From Gemmatimonadetes bacterium T265 (lineage in GTDB: Bacteria > Gemmatimonadota > Gemmatimonadetes > Gemmatimonadales > Gemmatimonadaceae), in assembly GCA_019973575.1 (NCBI GenBank), contig BPUI01000001.1, positions 1,996,342 to 2,060,341 on the forward strand: DNA of 64,000 bases, written 5' to 3'. The notes below the pieces were generated by a model. The model was given only the letters and a program-made list of their open reading frames with translations. It was not told the origin of the DNA and searched no databases. The translations under genes were made by a program, and so were the position numbers. Below, one piece after another: positions 16,648 through 25,317 of this stretch (the stretch's first letter is position 1; each line of letters starts with the position of its first letter).

Positions 16648-17104
16648 GGCGGCGCCCGCGATTCCGCCCGGCACGCGCGATCGGCTCGAGGGCTCGGGGC
16701 TCGCGGCCACGCTCGGCATCACCTTCGTCGAACTCACGCGCGAGCGGGTCGTCGCGCGCATGCCGGTCGGACCGCGCGTGCACCAGCCGTTCGGGCTCCT
16801 GCACGGCGGGGCGAGCGTCGCGCTCGCCGAGTCGGTCGCGAGCGTGGGCGCGTGGCTCAACCTCGACCGGGAGCGCGAGGGGGCGGTGGGGCTCGAGATC
16901 AACGCCAACCACGTGCGCGGGCTGCGCGACGGCGTCGTGACGGCGACCGCGACGCCCGCGCACCTCGGCCGGACGACGCACGTGTGGGACGTACGGATCG
17001 TCGACGAGGCGGACCGGCTGGTGTGCGTGTCGCGCTGCACGGTCGCGATCATCCCACTCGCGCGGCCCGACGCGCCTGCGCCCGGCGCGGACGGGGCGGG
17101 ATGA
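16637..17104 (+). CDS. Hotdog-fold thioesterase (PaaI/MenI type)
   Basis: A 155-residue single hotdog-domain protein. GLLHGGASVALAESVASVGA near 54-73 carries the HGG and catalytic acidic residue of the PaaI/YbdB/MenI (4HBT) group. GLEINANHVRGLRDG near 88-102 and the closing beta strands complete the domain. The group hydrolyses acyl-CoA thioesters such as 1,4-dihydroxy-2-naphthoyl-CoA or hydroxybenzoyl-CoA; the substrate cannot be read from sequence. The GTG start at 16637 overlaps the upstream gene, and its TGA overlaps the ATG of the isochorismatase-family gene (ATGA), which suggests coupled translation. Confidence 0.85.
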   Translation: MASEAAPAIPPGTRDRLEGSGLAATLGITFVELTRERVVARMPVGPRVHQPFGLLHGGASVALAESVASVGAWLNLDREREGAVGLEINANHVRGLRDGVVTATATPAHLGRTTHVWDVRIVDEADRLVCVSRCTVAIIPLARPDAPAPGADGAG

Positions 17105-17853
17105 GCGCGCGCCCGGTCGTCGGCTGGGTGGTCGACATGCAGCGTGACTTCATGGACCCGCCCTCCGCGGGCGGGCGGCTCTACGTGCACGACCTTTTCG
17201 ACCCCGCCGACGTCGGGGCGACGCAGGCGCTCCCGGCGATCGAGCGGACGGTCGCGTGGCTGCGCGCCCACGCGGACGCGCTGGTCTACACCGGCGACTG
17301 GCACGCGCCCGACGACCGCGAGATCGACGCGGTCGCGCCCGACGCGACGCGCGGCACGTACCCGCCGCACTGCATGGGGCTCTCCCTCGACCCGGCCGAG
17401 CGGGCGGGGGCGGCGCTGTTGCCGACCATCGCGCCGGACGCGGAGGCGGTGGTCGTGCTCGGGCGCGACGCGACGGCGGCCGACGCGCGGACCGCGGCCG
17501 CTGCGGCAGCGGCCGGGCGCCCGGTGTTCATCCACAAGCGCGAGTTCTCGGTGTTCGACGGCAACCCCGGGGCGGACGCGTTCGTGGCGGCGCTCGCGGC
17601 CGATGTCGCGGCGCGCGCGGGGGCGGCGCCGACGTTCGTCGTCTGCGGGGTCGCGGCCGACGTCTGCGTGCGGCAGGCGGTCGACGGGCTGCTCGCGCGC
17701 GGGCACGCCGTCGTCGTGGTGCGCGACGCCACGTGGGGGCTCGGCCTCGAGCGGCTGGACGCGATGCTGGCGCGGTGGGCGGCCGCGGGCGCGCGGGCGG
17801 TGACGAGCGATGGGCTGGAGGCGATCCTGGAGACGGCCGGGGCGGGCGCCTAA
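17101..17853 (+). CDS. Isochorismatase/nicotinamidase-family hydrolase
   Basis: A 250-residue cysteine hydrolase. The catalytic triad is visible as Asp in VVDMQRDFM (near 13), Lys in VFIHKREFSVF (near 147) and Cys in VVCGVAADVCVRQ (near 190). GDWHAPDD supplies the metal-ligand region seen in nicotinamidases (PncA). Nicotinamidase, converting nicotinamide to nicotinate for NAD salvage, is the closest functional guess, but isochorismatase-like amidases share all of these motifs. It ends the operon with the hotdog thioesterase, and its stop codon TAA forms part of a GCCTAAC heptamer. Confidence 0.9.
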   Translation: MSARPVVGWVVDMQRDFMDPPSAGGRLYVHDLFDPADVGATQALPAIERTVAWLRAHADALVYTGDWHAPDDREIDAVAPDATRGTYPPHCMGLSLDPAERAGAALLPTIAPDAEAVVVLGRDATAADARTAAAAAAAGRPVFIHKREFSVFDGNPGADAFVAALAADVAARAGAAPTFVVCGVAADVCVRQAVDGLLARGHAVVVVRDATWGLGLERLDAMLARWAAAGARAVTSDGLEAILETAGAGA

Positions 17854-17863
17854 CGGACGGCGC

Positions 17864-18367
17864 CTAACCGGCGGCGCCCGCCCGCCGCTTCGGGGGGACG
17901 CGGGGGCGGCAGGCGAAGCGCGCGCGGAGCGGCACCGTGTCGCCGCGCGGGCCGACGAGGCGCGCGTCGAGGTCGGCGGTCAGCAGCTCGGCGCCGACCG
18001 TGACCGAGCCGCCGAGCCCCGGAAGCCAGACGTAGCGGCCGTCCGGGCCGTCGACGACGAGGGTGACGCGGGCGGGGTCCTGCGCGCCCGGCGTGCGGGC
18101 GAGCGAGTCGGTGAGCGCGAGCGTGCGGGCGCCCGGGAGGAGGACCGTGTAGGCGTAGCCGCGCTGGGTGGCGACGTTCCCGTAGGAGCCGCAGTAGCGC
18201 GCGGCGTACGTACCGGCGGGGACGGGCGAGCCGGGCGCGATGGTGATGGTGCCCGTGGCGGTCGCCCGCGGCGCGTAGCCGCCCGAGCGGACGGCGAGGG
18301 CGACCCCGCCGGCGGTGGCCGCGAGGGCCACGGCGACCGCGACGACGAGGGCGGGGTTGGCGCGCAT
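17864..18367 (-). CDS. Hypothetical membrane-anchored or secreted protein
   Basis: A 167-residue protein I do not recognise. A hydrophobic N-terminal segment (about 5-27) could be an uncleaved signal anchor. The rest is predicted beta-rich and extracytoplasmic, with two cysteines (in AARYCGSYGN and ARFACRP) that could form a disulphide. It lies convergent to the isochorismatase-family gene with only 10 bp between the stops, and both stops sit in overlapping GCCTAAC contexts. No function is proposed. Confidence 0.65.
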   Translation of the reverse strand: MRANPALVVAVAVALAATAGGVALAVRSGGYAPRATATGTITIAPGSPVPAGTYAARYCGSYGNVATQRGYAYTVLLPGARTLALTDSLARTPGAQDPARVTLVVDGPDGRYVWLPGLGGSVTVGAELLTADLDARLVGPRGDTVPLRARFACRPRVPPKRRAGAAG

Positions 18368-18480
18368 CGGCCGAAGTTAGTGGGCTCACTCCAGTTGAGC
18401 ACGTGACGCTCGGCGAGTCGGCGCGACTCCGCGACGTCGGCGCGCGCTTGGGTCTGCGCAGTCGCGAGGAGTGGTAGTCG

Positions 18481-20019
18481 TCAGGGCGCGAGGAGCGCGC
18501 GCAGGGTGCTGTCCGGCGTGGCGCGCGGTCCCACGCGTTCGACCCCGAGCTCCTGCACGGCCGCGCGACGCGGATCGAAGGCCGGCCACGCCGGCAGCCC
18601 CGCGCCGTTCGGGTCGCCCCGCGCCACGAAGTTGACCCAGTACGCCATGATCGTCGCGGAAAGCCGCCGGTCCGCCGCCGTCCAGGGGCGCGGGAGCGCG
18701 TCGAGCGTCCCGAACACGTACGGTACCTCCGCCGTGTGGAACGCGCCGAACTCCGGGTGCTCCGGCCACGGGATCGCCCGGTCGAAGAGGTACGCGTACG
18801 CCGGCGTCCGCGCCGTCCTCGCGCGCTCGGCGAGGACCCGGTGCAGGCTCGCCAACCCGAGGTCGCGCAGGCGCACCGTGTCGGACCGGCCGTAGGTGGG
18901 CGAGGCGCTGCCCTCGTCGGCGTTGATCCCCGTCAGCGTCGGGACGTCGCTCTGCCGGCCCGCGGCGACGACCGCGTCCACCGGCTCGGGGAGGAACCGG
19001 CCGTCGACGACGGGGCCGAAGCGGATTCGCGGCGGGGCCGCCGCGCCCGCCGCTCCCGGGGCGGCGACGAACGCGCTCGCCGGCAGCGCGCGGAGGGCGG
19101 CGAGCGACGGCGCGCGCCCACCGGCGGCGCCCAACGCCGCCGCGAACGCGACGCCGTCGCGCTCCGCCTCGGCGAGCGGACGGGTGATCGCGCGCGTGGT
19201 CGCCATCCCGAACGCGGCGAGTCCGCCCGGGCCGCTCTCCACCACCGCGCGCTGGAAGAGGCCCCTGGCCAGCGGCGACGCGGTGAGCAGGACCACCGAG
19301 GCCGCCCCCGCGGACTGCCCCGCGACCGTCACGCGCGCCGGGTCGCCGCCGAACGCCGCGACGTTGTCGCGCACCCACCGGAGCGCGGCCACCTGGTCGA
19401 GGAGCCCGTAGTCGCCCGACGCGTGCTCCGGCGACTCGGCCGTCAGCGCCGGGTGCGCGAGGAAGCCGAGGGCGCCTAACCGGTAGTTGAGCGTGACGAC
19501 GACGAGGCCGCGCGCGGCGAGCGCCGCGCCGTCGTAGACCGGCACGTCGCCCGAGCCGCCGGTGAACCCGCCGCCGTGGACCCAGACCAGCACCGGCCGC
19601 CCCGCGCCGTTTCTGTTAGGCCCGGCACCGGTCCAGACGTTGAGCGTGAGGCAGTCCTCGCTCACCGGCCCGCGGAGCAGGAACTCGAGCGTCCACGGCC
19701 CGAACGCGGCGGGGCCCGGCTGCACGCACGCGGGCGCGAAGTGGTCGGCCGCGCGCATCCCGGGCCACGCGGGGGCGGGCTGCGGCGGGCGCCAGCGGAG
19801 CGGACCGACCGGCGGCGCGGCGTATGGGACGCCGAGGTACGCGCGCCCGCCCGCCCGGTCGGACGCGGTGCCGGTGAGCAGGCCGGCCGAGGTGCGGACC
19901 GTGTCGCCCGCCGGCGGCCGGTTGTTGGGCGCGGGGCGGCCGGCGGCGCGGGCCGTGACCACGGCCGAGCCGGCGAGCGCCAGCGCGCCCAGGGCCGTGG
20001 ACCACCGATTTAGGGACAA
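18481..20019 (-). CDS. Type B carboxylesterase
   Basis: A 512-residue protein with an N-terminal signal-like segment (about 8-26). The family signature EDCLTLNVW is at 121-129, the oxyanion hole WVHGGGF near 146, and the nucleophile elbow GQSAG has Ser236. The acid is probably Glu in INADEGS and the base His in AFHTAEVPYVFG. It is expected to hydrolyse carboxylic esters, probably outside the cytoplasm. Length matches the bacterial pNB-esterase group. It is a monocistronic gene followed by a 113-bp gap before the next minus-strand gene. A GTTAGGC heptamer supplies a TTA-GGC pair at about 19477. Confidence 0.92.
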   Translation of the reverse strand: MSLNRWSTALGALALAGSAVVTARAAGRPAPNNRPPAGDTVRTSAGLLTGTASDRAGGRAYLGVPYAAPPVGPLRWRPPQPAPAWPGMRAADHFAPACVQPGPAAFGPWTLEFLLRGPVSEDCLTLNVWTGAGPNRNGAGRPVLVWVHGGGFTGGSGDVPVYDGAALAARGLVVVTLNYRLGALGFLAHPALTAESPEHASGDYGLLDQVAALRWVRDNVAAFGGDPARVTVAGQSAGAASVVLLTASPLARGLFQRAVVESGPGGLAAFGMATTRAITRPLAEAERDGVAFAAALGAAGGRAPSLAALRALPASAFVAAPGAAGAAAPPRIRFGPVVDGRFLPEPVDAVVAAGRQSDVPTLTGINADEGSASPTYGRSDTVRLRDLGLASLHRVLAERARTARTPAYAYLFDRAIPWPEHPEFGAFHTAEVPYVFGTLDALPRPWTAADRRLSATIMAYWVNFVARGDPNGAGLPAWPAFDPRRAAVQELGVERVGPRATPDSTLRALLAP

Positions 20020-20030
20020 CGCGATACCTC

Positions 20031-20172
20031 TCAGCGCACCACGGTGATGACGACCCGCGCGTACCGGGTCAGGGCGGGCGTACCGTCGTCGGTCGTCTCG
20101 AGCACCAGCCGGATGGTCTGCCCCGCCGCCGTGTCGTTAGGAAACTCGAGGCGCGGGCCGCCAGCAGGCGCC
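20031..20172 (-). pseudogene. C-terminal remnant of a DUF1593 (Sde182-like) protein
   Basis: Reading the minus strand to the stop at 20031-20033 gives a 46-codon tail with LEFPNDTAAGQTIRLVLETT and TDDGTPALTRYARVVITVV. This closely follows the C-terminal Ig-like end of DUF1593/cellulose-binding Sde182 proteins. An in-frame TAG immediately precedes the tail and no start or upstream domain remains. I read it as the decayed end of a deleted gene. It lies 12 bp upstream of the carboxylesterase start, so its tail may now serve as that gene's leader. Confidence 0.65.
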
Positions 20173-20298
20173 GGAAGCTAATCCGGGCGCCGCGGCATCC
20201 AGCCGGCGTTCGCGTGGACGACCGCCGTGGGCACTCGCGCGACTCCGCGCTTGTGGTCCGACCGCACGATAGCGCGGCGGACGAGCGCCGACCGCGCA

Positions 20299-20336
20299 CG
20301 ACGCCCCGCCGGTCGAGGGCTACCGGCGGGGCGTCG
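20299..20336 (-). terminator. Strong hairpin terminator of the repeat lipoprotein gene
   Basis: A perfect 15-bp stem (20299-20313 with 20322-20336) around an 8-nt loop lies 18 bp after the stop of the minus-strand lipoprotein gene at 20355. It has no clear U-tract, which is common for terminators in high-GC genomes. Confidence 0.7.
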
Positions 20337-20354
20337 CACGTGGCCGGCGTGCAC

Positions 20355-20669
20355 TTACGGCTTGGTCGTCGACGCTCCGCCGTCCTTCGTCCACGTGACC
20401 ATGTAGCCGCCGTTCGTGGTGGCGCCGGCGTTGCCGCCGCCGTCCTTGGTCCAGGTCACCATGTACCCGCTGTTGGCGGTGGCACCGGGGGTGCTGCCGT
20501 CCTTCGTCCAGGTGACCATGTACCCGCTGGAGAGGGACGGGCCGGCGGTCGGGGTCGGCGCGCGGACTGCGGTCGCGGGGCGGGGGGCGAGGGGGTCGCT
20601 GCTGGAGCAGGCGGCGAGGGCTGCGGCAGCGAGGAGGAGGGCGGTGCTGCAGGGGGCGAAGCGCTTCAT
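20355..20669 (-). CDS. Small lipoprotein with three GYMVTWTKDG repeats
   Basis: A 104-residue protein. Residues 1-20 form a lipoprotein signal ending LAAC (lipobox), followed by an SSSDP start and a Pro/Ala/Thr linker. The rest is three tandem units of about 19 residues, each beginning with GYMVTWTKDG (two preceded by Ser, one by Gly) and separated by Gly/Asn/Thr/Ala spacers. The decamer is identical in all three copies. I do not recognise the repeat. The protein is predicted to be anchored in the inner or outer membrane and displayed outside the cytoplasm. It lies downstream of a PLP decarboxylase gene on the same strand, 153 bp apart, and has its own strong terminator. Confidence 0.75.
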   Translation of the reverse strand: MKRFAPCSTALLLAAAALAACSSSDPLAPRPATAVRAPTPTAGPSLSSGYMVTWTKDGSTPGATANSGYMVTWTKDGGGNAGATTNGGYMVTWTKDGGASTTKP

Positions 20670-20822
20670 GCGCGGGGGGTCTCCACGGTCGGCTGCCCGG
20701 AGGCGGGCGCGGCGGGGCCGGTCACGACGTCCGCTACACGCCGCGGGTGACCGGTCCCGCGACGCGGCGCCAACATTGTGACGCGCGGCACATCGCGCAA
20801 GAGGGGGTGCGCGCCGCGCGCG

Positions 20823-22301
20823 TCACAGACTGCGCGCGGCCTGGCGTAGCAGCTCCCACGCGCGCGCGACGTGGCGCTCTTCGGTGCGGATGTTCCCAAC
20901 CGCGAGGCGGAGCACGTAGCGCCCGCGGAGCCGCGTGTGCGAGAGGAACACCTCGCCGCCCGCGTTCACCGCGGCGAGGATGCGCGCGTTGGCCGCGTCC
21001 TGCGCCTCGGGGTCGACGCCGGGCGGCGCGTGCCGGAAGCAGACGAGGGAGAGCGGGTGCGGCGCGCTCACCTCCCACCCCGGCTCGGCGGCGACCCAGG
21101 CGGCGAACGTCTGCGCGAGCTGCACGTGGTAGCGCAGGCGTTCGGCCAGCCCCTCGGCGCCGAACGCGCGGAGCACCATCCACAGTTTGAGCGCGCGGAA
21201 ACGCCGGCCGAGCTGGACGCCGTAGTCCATGAGGTCGACGCGCGCGGCCTCGCCGCCCTCGGCCTCGCCGCCGTCGGCCGCGGGGACGTGGGTGACGAGG
21301 TACTCGGGGACGAGCGAGAATGCGCGCCGGAGCACGTCGGGGCGGCGCGTGTAGAGCACCGAGCAGTCGAGCGGCGTGAAGAGCCACTTGTGCGGGTTGA
21401 CGACGAGCGAGTCGGCGAGTTCGACCCCGTCGAGCACGCCGCGCAGTTCGGGGACGACCGCGGCCGCCCCGCCGTACGCGCCGTCGACGTGGAGCCACGC
21501 GCCGCGCGCGCGGCACACGGCGGCGACCGCGCGCACGGGGTCGACGCTCGTCGTGCCGGTCGTCCCGGTGGTCGCGACGACGGCGACCGGGCGCATCCCG
21601 CGCGCGACGTCGTCGTCCATCGCGGCGGCGAGCAGGTCGGGGCGGAGGCGGAACGCGTCGTCCGCGGGGACCTTGACGACGTTCGCGTGGCCGATGCCTA
21701 ACGTGATCGCGGCCTTGTCGACGGAGGAGTGGGCGTGCTCGGAGCAGTACACCCGGAGCGGCGGCAGGTCGGCGCGCCCGGCCATGCCGCGCTCGCGCAC
21801 GGCGAGCGCGGGGTCGGCCTCGCGGGCGGCCGTGAGGGCGACGAGCGTCGACACGGACGCGGTGTCGTGGATCAGGCCGAACCAGCCGGGGCCCATGCCC
21901 AACAGCTGTCGCAGCCAGTCGAGGGCGACGCGCTCGAGCTCGGTCGCGGACGGGGCGGCGGTCCAGATCATCGCGTTGACGTTGAGCGCGGCGGCGAGCA
22001 TCTCGCCGAGGAGGCCCGGGACGCTGCTGGAGATGGCGAAGTAGGCGAAGAAGCCGGGGTGGTTCCAGTGGGTGACCCCGGGGAGCAGCACGCGCTCGGC
22101 GTCGGCGAGGATGTCGGCGAGGGACTCGCCGCGGACGGGCGGCGAGGGGGAAAGGGCCGCGGTGACGTCGCCGGGGCGGACGCGGGCAAGGACGGGGTAG
22201 CGTTCGGGGTCGGAGAGGTAGGCCGAGATCCAGTCGAGCAGTTCGCGGCCGTAGCGCTGGAGGGCCGAGGGGGGGAGGTCGCCGAGGTACGATGCGGTCA
22301 T
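20823..22301 (-). CDS. PLP-dependent group II decarboxylase (aromatic-L-amino-acid type)
   Basis: A 492-residue cytoplasmic enzyme of normal length for the aromatic amino-acid/tyrosine decarboxylase group. WNHPGFFAYFAISSSVPG near 79 and the HVDGAYGG segment binding the cofactor are present. The Schiff-base Lys305 lies in VVNPHKWLF. It converts an aromatic L-amino acid to the amine and CO2; choice among Tyr, Trp, Phe and DOPA cannot be made from sequence. It is monocistronic on the minus strand. A GTTAGGC heptamer lies 8 bp upstream of the start and another is inside the gene at about 21697. Confidence 0.93.
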   Translation of the reverse strand: MTASYLGDLPPSALQRYGRELLDWISAYLSDPERYPVLARVRPGDVTAALSPSPPVRGESLADILADAERVLLPGVTHWNHPGFFAYFAISSSVPGLLGEMLAAALNVNAMIWTAAPSATELERVALDWLRQLLGMGPGWFGLIHDTASVSTLVALTAAREADPALAVRERGMAGRADLPPLRVYCSEHAHSSVDKAAITLGIGHANVVKVPADDAFRLRPDLLAAAMDDDVARGMRPVAVVATTGTTGTTSVDPVRAVAAVCRARGAWLHVDGAYGGAAAVVPELRGVLDGVELADSLVVNPHKWLFTPLDCSVLYTRRPDVLRRAFSLVPEYLVTHVPAADGGEAEGGEAARVDLMDYGVQLGRRFRALKLWMVLRAFGAEGLAERLRYHVQLAQTFAAWVAAEPGWEVSAPHPLSLVCFRHAPPGVDPEAQDAANARILAAVNAGGEVFLSHTRLRGRYVLRLAVGNIRTEERHVARAWELLRQAARSL

Positions 22302-22349
22302 GGGGAATGTTAGGCGCGGCGGGGAGGGCGACGGGGAGGGCGGGGCGGG

Positions 22350-23147
22350 CTACGTCCCCCAAATTCTGCCCTCCAAAGCCTCCTCCCCCTCCGCCGTTCC
22401 AAGCGTGGCGAGTTCGTCGCGCCGGTCCCACATCGCCAGCGCGGCGGTCAGTGCGTCGAACGCGTGGTCGCTGCCGGCCGCGGCGTCGCGCTGCGCGTCG
22501 CTCACGCGGCCGCCGTAGCGGCCGAGGTACGCGCGCCGCGCGACGGCGTCGCCCTTGACGACCGCGTCGCCGTAGTACCGGCGGGGGTAGATCTCGACGA
22601 CCACCGACTGCGTTGGGCCGGGGGTTTCGAAGGGCCACACCGCGAGCCCCGCGGCGCGCAGGTCGCGGAGCAGCGGAATGCCGCGGATCGACATCGTCCC
22701 GACCTGCCCGGGTCCGCCGACCTGGAAGACCGACTTCGGCGAGACGCGCGCGCCCGCCGCCTCGCGCTCGGTCTCGCGGTAGGCGCGCGGGCCGGCCTCG
22801 CCCCGCGCGCGCGTGCCTAACGTCCAGAACGGGTACGCCGGCCGCGCGAGCCAGCCCTCGCCCTCGCGCGCGACGAGGTCCCAGAGCGCGAACGCGTCGG
22901 CGCAGCCGCGCGACTCGAGGAACCAGGCCGGGTACGAGAACGCGAAGTCGAGCCCGGCCGCGAGCCGCGGCCCCTCGCGCGACGCGGCGGCGACGCGCGC
23001 GACGGCGTGCTCGCGGCTCCCCGGGGCTTCGAGCCGGGTCACGACGCCGCGGTCCACCTCCGCGAGCCACACGCCCTTGGCGTCGCGGGCCCCGGACCAG
23101 TCGACGGCGACGACGCGCTCGATCGGGACCGGTTCTACGGCGCTCAC
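22350..23147 (-). CDS. DUF429-like protein
   Basis: A 265-residue protein. VVAVDWSGARDAKGVWLAEV near 12-31 is an RNase H-like first strand with a conserved Asp, and GLDFAFSYPAWF carries a second acidic residue. GSDHAFDALTAALAMW near 235-250 is the closing acidic motif of DUF429-type proteins. These share an RNase H fold; their biochemical role is not established. The GTG start at 23147 overlaps the stop of the MetX-like hydrolase gene by 4 bp, so the two are probably translated together even though their functions look unrelated. Confidence 0.75.
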   Translation of the reverse strand: MSAVEPVPIERVVAVDWSGARDAKGVWLAEVDRGVVTRLEAPGSREHAVARVAAASREGPRLAAGLDFAFSYPAWFLESRGCADAFALWDLVAREGEGWLARPAYPFWTLGTRARGEAGPRAYRETEREAAGARVSPKSVFQVGGPGQVGTMSIRGIPLLRDLRAAGLAVWPFETPGPTQSVVVEIYPRRYYGDAVVKGDAVARRAYLGRYGGRVSDAQRDAAAGSDHAFDALTAALAMWDRRDELATLGTAEGEEALEGRIWGT

Positions 23148-24268
23148 GGCGGCGTGATCTCCGCCGGCGGCAGCGCGTCGAGGAAGCGCGCCAGCTCGGC
23201 CTTCCACACCGCGGCCTGCGTGTGCGTGCCGTGGCCGCGCGTCGTCGGCCCCGCGGGGATCAGGACGTAGCGCGCGGTCGGCACGCGGGGGATCAGCCGC
23301 TCCATGATTCCGAGGTCGGGCGGGTTGATCTCGTCGTCGGCCGAGTTGATCGCGAGCACCGGGACGCGCACGCGGTCCAGCAGGGCGGACGGGTCGTAGT
23401 CGCGCGACGCGTCGAACTGGTAGAGGAAGTCGTTCGCGTCGGTGGCCACGCGCCGCGCGGCGAGGAACGCCGTGATAACGCTGTCGGCGGCGCGCTGCGT
23501 CGGGGCCTGCGCCTGCTGCACGAGCGGGGCGCTGCCCATGACGAACAGGACCTGCAGCGCCGCCGTGAGGCCGGGCGGCTGCGCGCGGTACTCGCCGTGC
23601 TGCCACGCCGGGTCGAGGCGGATGTCGTCCATCGCCATGCGGCGGAACATCCGGTTGCGCCCGGCGATCTGCGTCGGCAGGCAGGCGAACGGCGCGAGCG
23701 CGTCGGCGTAGCCGGGCCGCGTGGTGCCCCAGACCCACGCGTGCATGCACCCCATCGACGTCCCCAGGACCAGGCGCAGGTGCCTAACGCCGAGCCCCTC
23801 TTCGAGCAGGCGGCGCTCGGCGCGCACCATGTCGCCGTACGTGTAGTGCGGGAAGCGCGCGTGCAGGCCGTCGCTCGGCTTGCTCGACTGGCCGTGGCCG
23901 ATGCCGTCGGGGAGGACGACGTAGTAGCGCGCCGTGTCGAGCGGCTGGCCGGGGCCGAACAGTTCGCCGGCGAAGTTGGCGCCGAGGAACTGCGTGCCCG
24001 CGCCGCCGGTGCCGTGGAGGATGAGGACGGCGTTGCGCACGACGCCGGCCGCGTCGCGGCGGGGGCGGCCGAGCGTGCGGTAGTGGAGGCGCAGGGCGGG
24101 GAGCATGCCGCCGGAGTCGAAGCGGAAGTCGGGGAGGACGGCGTCCCCCTGGAGCGCGGCGGCGGCGCGCGGCCCCGGCGGGGCGGAGACCGCGCCGGGG
24201 TTCGTCTGCGCGCCGGCGCGGGCGGCGCCTAACGCGAAGAGGGCGGCGAGGAGGACGCGGTGTGACAC
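23144..24268 (-). CDS. Secreted alpha/beta hydrolase, MetX (homoserine acetyltransferase)-like
   Basis: A 374-residue protein with a cleavable signal peptide (about 1-21). The fold matches the MetX-type alpha/beta hydrolase: HYRTLGRPRRDAAGVVRNAVLILHGTGG, nucleophile elbow VLGTSMGCMHAW with Ser171, an Asp in NSADDEI and a C-terminal His in GHGTHTQA. True homoserine acetyltransferases are cytoplasmic; the signal peptide argues for a periplasmic esterase or acyltransferase of this superfamily rather than methionine synthesis. It may be co-transcribed with the upstream MDR gene (28 bp) and overlaps the DUF429-like gene. Confidence 0.88.
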   Translation of the reverse strand: MSHRVLLAALFALGAARAGAQTNPGAVSAPPGPRAAAALQGDAVLPDFRFDSGGMLPALRLHYRTLGRPRRDAAGVVRNAVLILHGTGGAGTQFLGANFAGELFGPGQPLDTARYYVVLPDGIGHGQSSKPSDGLHARFPHYTYGDMVRAERRLLEEGLGVRHLRLVLGTSMGCMHAWVWGTTRPGYADALAPFACLPTQIAGRNRMFRRMAMDDIRLDPAWQHGEYRAQPPGLTAALQVLFVMGSAPLVQQAQAPTQRAADSVITAFLAARRVATDANDFLYQFDASRDYDPSALLDRVRVPVLAINSADDEINPPDLGIMERLIPRVPTARYVLIPAGPTTRGHGTHTQAAVWKAELARFLDALPPAEITPP

Positions 24269-24296
24269 GGGCGGCTGGGTGGCGTGGGTCGCCGCG

Positions 24297-25292
24297 TCAG
24301 TCGGCGACGAGGAGGACCTTGCCGTCGCGCCCCTCGCGCGCGGCGTGGGCGGCGGCCTCGCGCGCGCGCGCGAGGGGGTACGTCGCTCCGACGGGGACGC
24401 GGACCGTGCCGTCGGCGACGTAGCGCGCGACCGTGCCGAAGACGCGCGAGACGTCCGCCGGCCCCGCGCGGCCGATCCAGCGCGTGAGCCAGAAGCCGCG
24501 GAGCGTGACGTCGCGGAAGATCGTGTCGCGCGCCTCGACCGCGCACGGCTCGCCGGAGAGCGACCCGTAGCTCACCACCGTGCCGCCCTCGGCGACCGCC
24601 CGGGCGAGGCGCGCCGTCGCGTGCCCGCCGACCGCGTCGACGCCGAGGCGGAGCGCGCCCGGCTCGGCGCCCGCGCCGCCGAGCGCGGCGCGCACGCGCT
24701 TCGCGAGGTCGGGCCCGTCGACGAGCACGACGTCGGCGCCGGCCTCGGCGAGCTGCGGGGCGAGCGACGCGCGGCGGACGACGTTCACCGTGCGCAGCCC
24801 GCGCGCGCGGGCGATCGCGATGAGCGCGACGCCGACGCCCGAGTTGGCCGCGTTCTGGATCACCCACTGCCCCGGCTCGAGGGCGACGAACTGCTCCAGC
24901 ATGAGCAGCGCGGTCGGCGGGTTGGCCGTCAGCATGGCGAGCTGCAGCGGGTCCGCTGGCGGGAGCGGGAAGAGGCGGGCCGCCTTCAGGTTGGCGCGCG
25001 CGCGCCACGTGCCGCGGCCGCCGATGAGCAGCACGAGGTCGCCGGCCGCGAGGTGCGCGACGCCGTCGCCTAACGCCGCGACCCGCCCGACCCCCTCGTA
25101 CCCCGGCGTGGCCGGGAGGTCGGGGCGCACGCCGTACTCGCCGCGCACGGTGAGCAGGTCGCTCGGGTTGAGCGGCGAGGCGACGAAGTCGACGGCGACC
25201 GCGCCCGCGGCGGGCGGGCCGGGGTCGGGCGCGTCGACGACGGCGAGGACCTCGGCGGGGTCGCCGAAACGGTCGAACCGCACGACGTGCAC
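24297..25292 (-). CDS. MDR-family NADPH oxidoreductase (trans-2-enoyl reductase-like)
   Basis: A 331-residue zinc-free medium-chain dehydrogenase/reductase. FVASPLNPSDLLTVRGEYG near 37-55 and PATPGYEGVGRVAALGDGV are typical of the MECR/ETR and quinone reductase groups. QNAANSGVGVALIAIARARG near 145-164 is the nucleotide-binding loop, and LRLGVDAVGGHATARLARAV follows. It should reduce enoyl thioesters or quinones with NADPH. The GTG start at 25292 lies 25 bp from the SDR stop upstream, so both are probably in one transcription unit with the MetX-like gene. Confidence 0.9.
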   Translation of the reverse strand: MHVVRFDRFGDPAEVLAVVDAPDPGPPAAGAVAVDFVASPLNPSDLLTVRGEYGVRPDLPATPGYEGVGRVAALGDGVAHLAAGDLVLLIGGRGTWRARANLKAARLFPLPPADPLQLAMLTANPPTALLMLEQFVALEPGQWVIQNAANSGVGVALIAIARARGLRTVNVVRRASLAPQLAEAGADVVLVDGPDLAKRVRAALGGAGAEPGALRLGVDAVGGHATARLARAVAEGGTVVSYGSLSGEPCAVEARDTIFRDVTLRGFWLTRWIGRAGPADVSRVFGTVARYVADGTVRVPVGATYPLARAREAAAHAAREGRDGKVLLVAD

Positions 25293-25317
25293 GGCGCGGC
25301 CGGGCGGAGGGGAGACG

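Noticed and set aside
20355-20669. RiPP precursor peptide idea for the repeat lipoprotein
   Set aside because: A lipobox and lipoprotein signal are clear, and no radical SAM, YcaO or lanthipeptide enzyme lies beside it.
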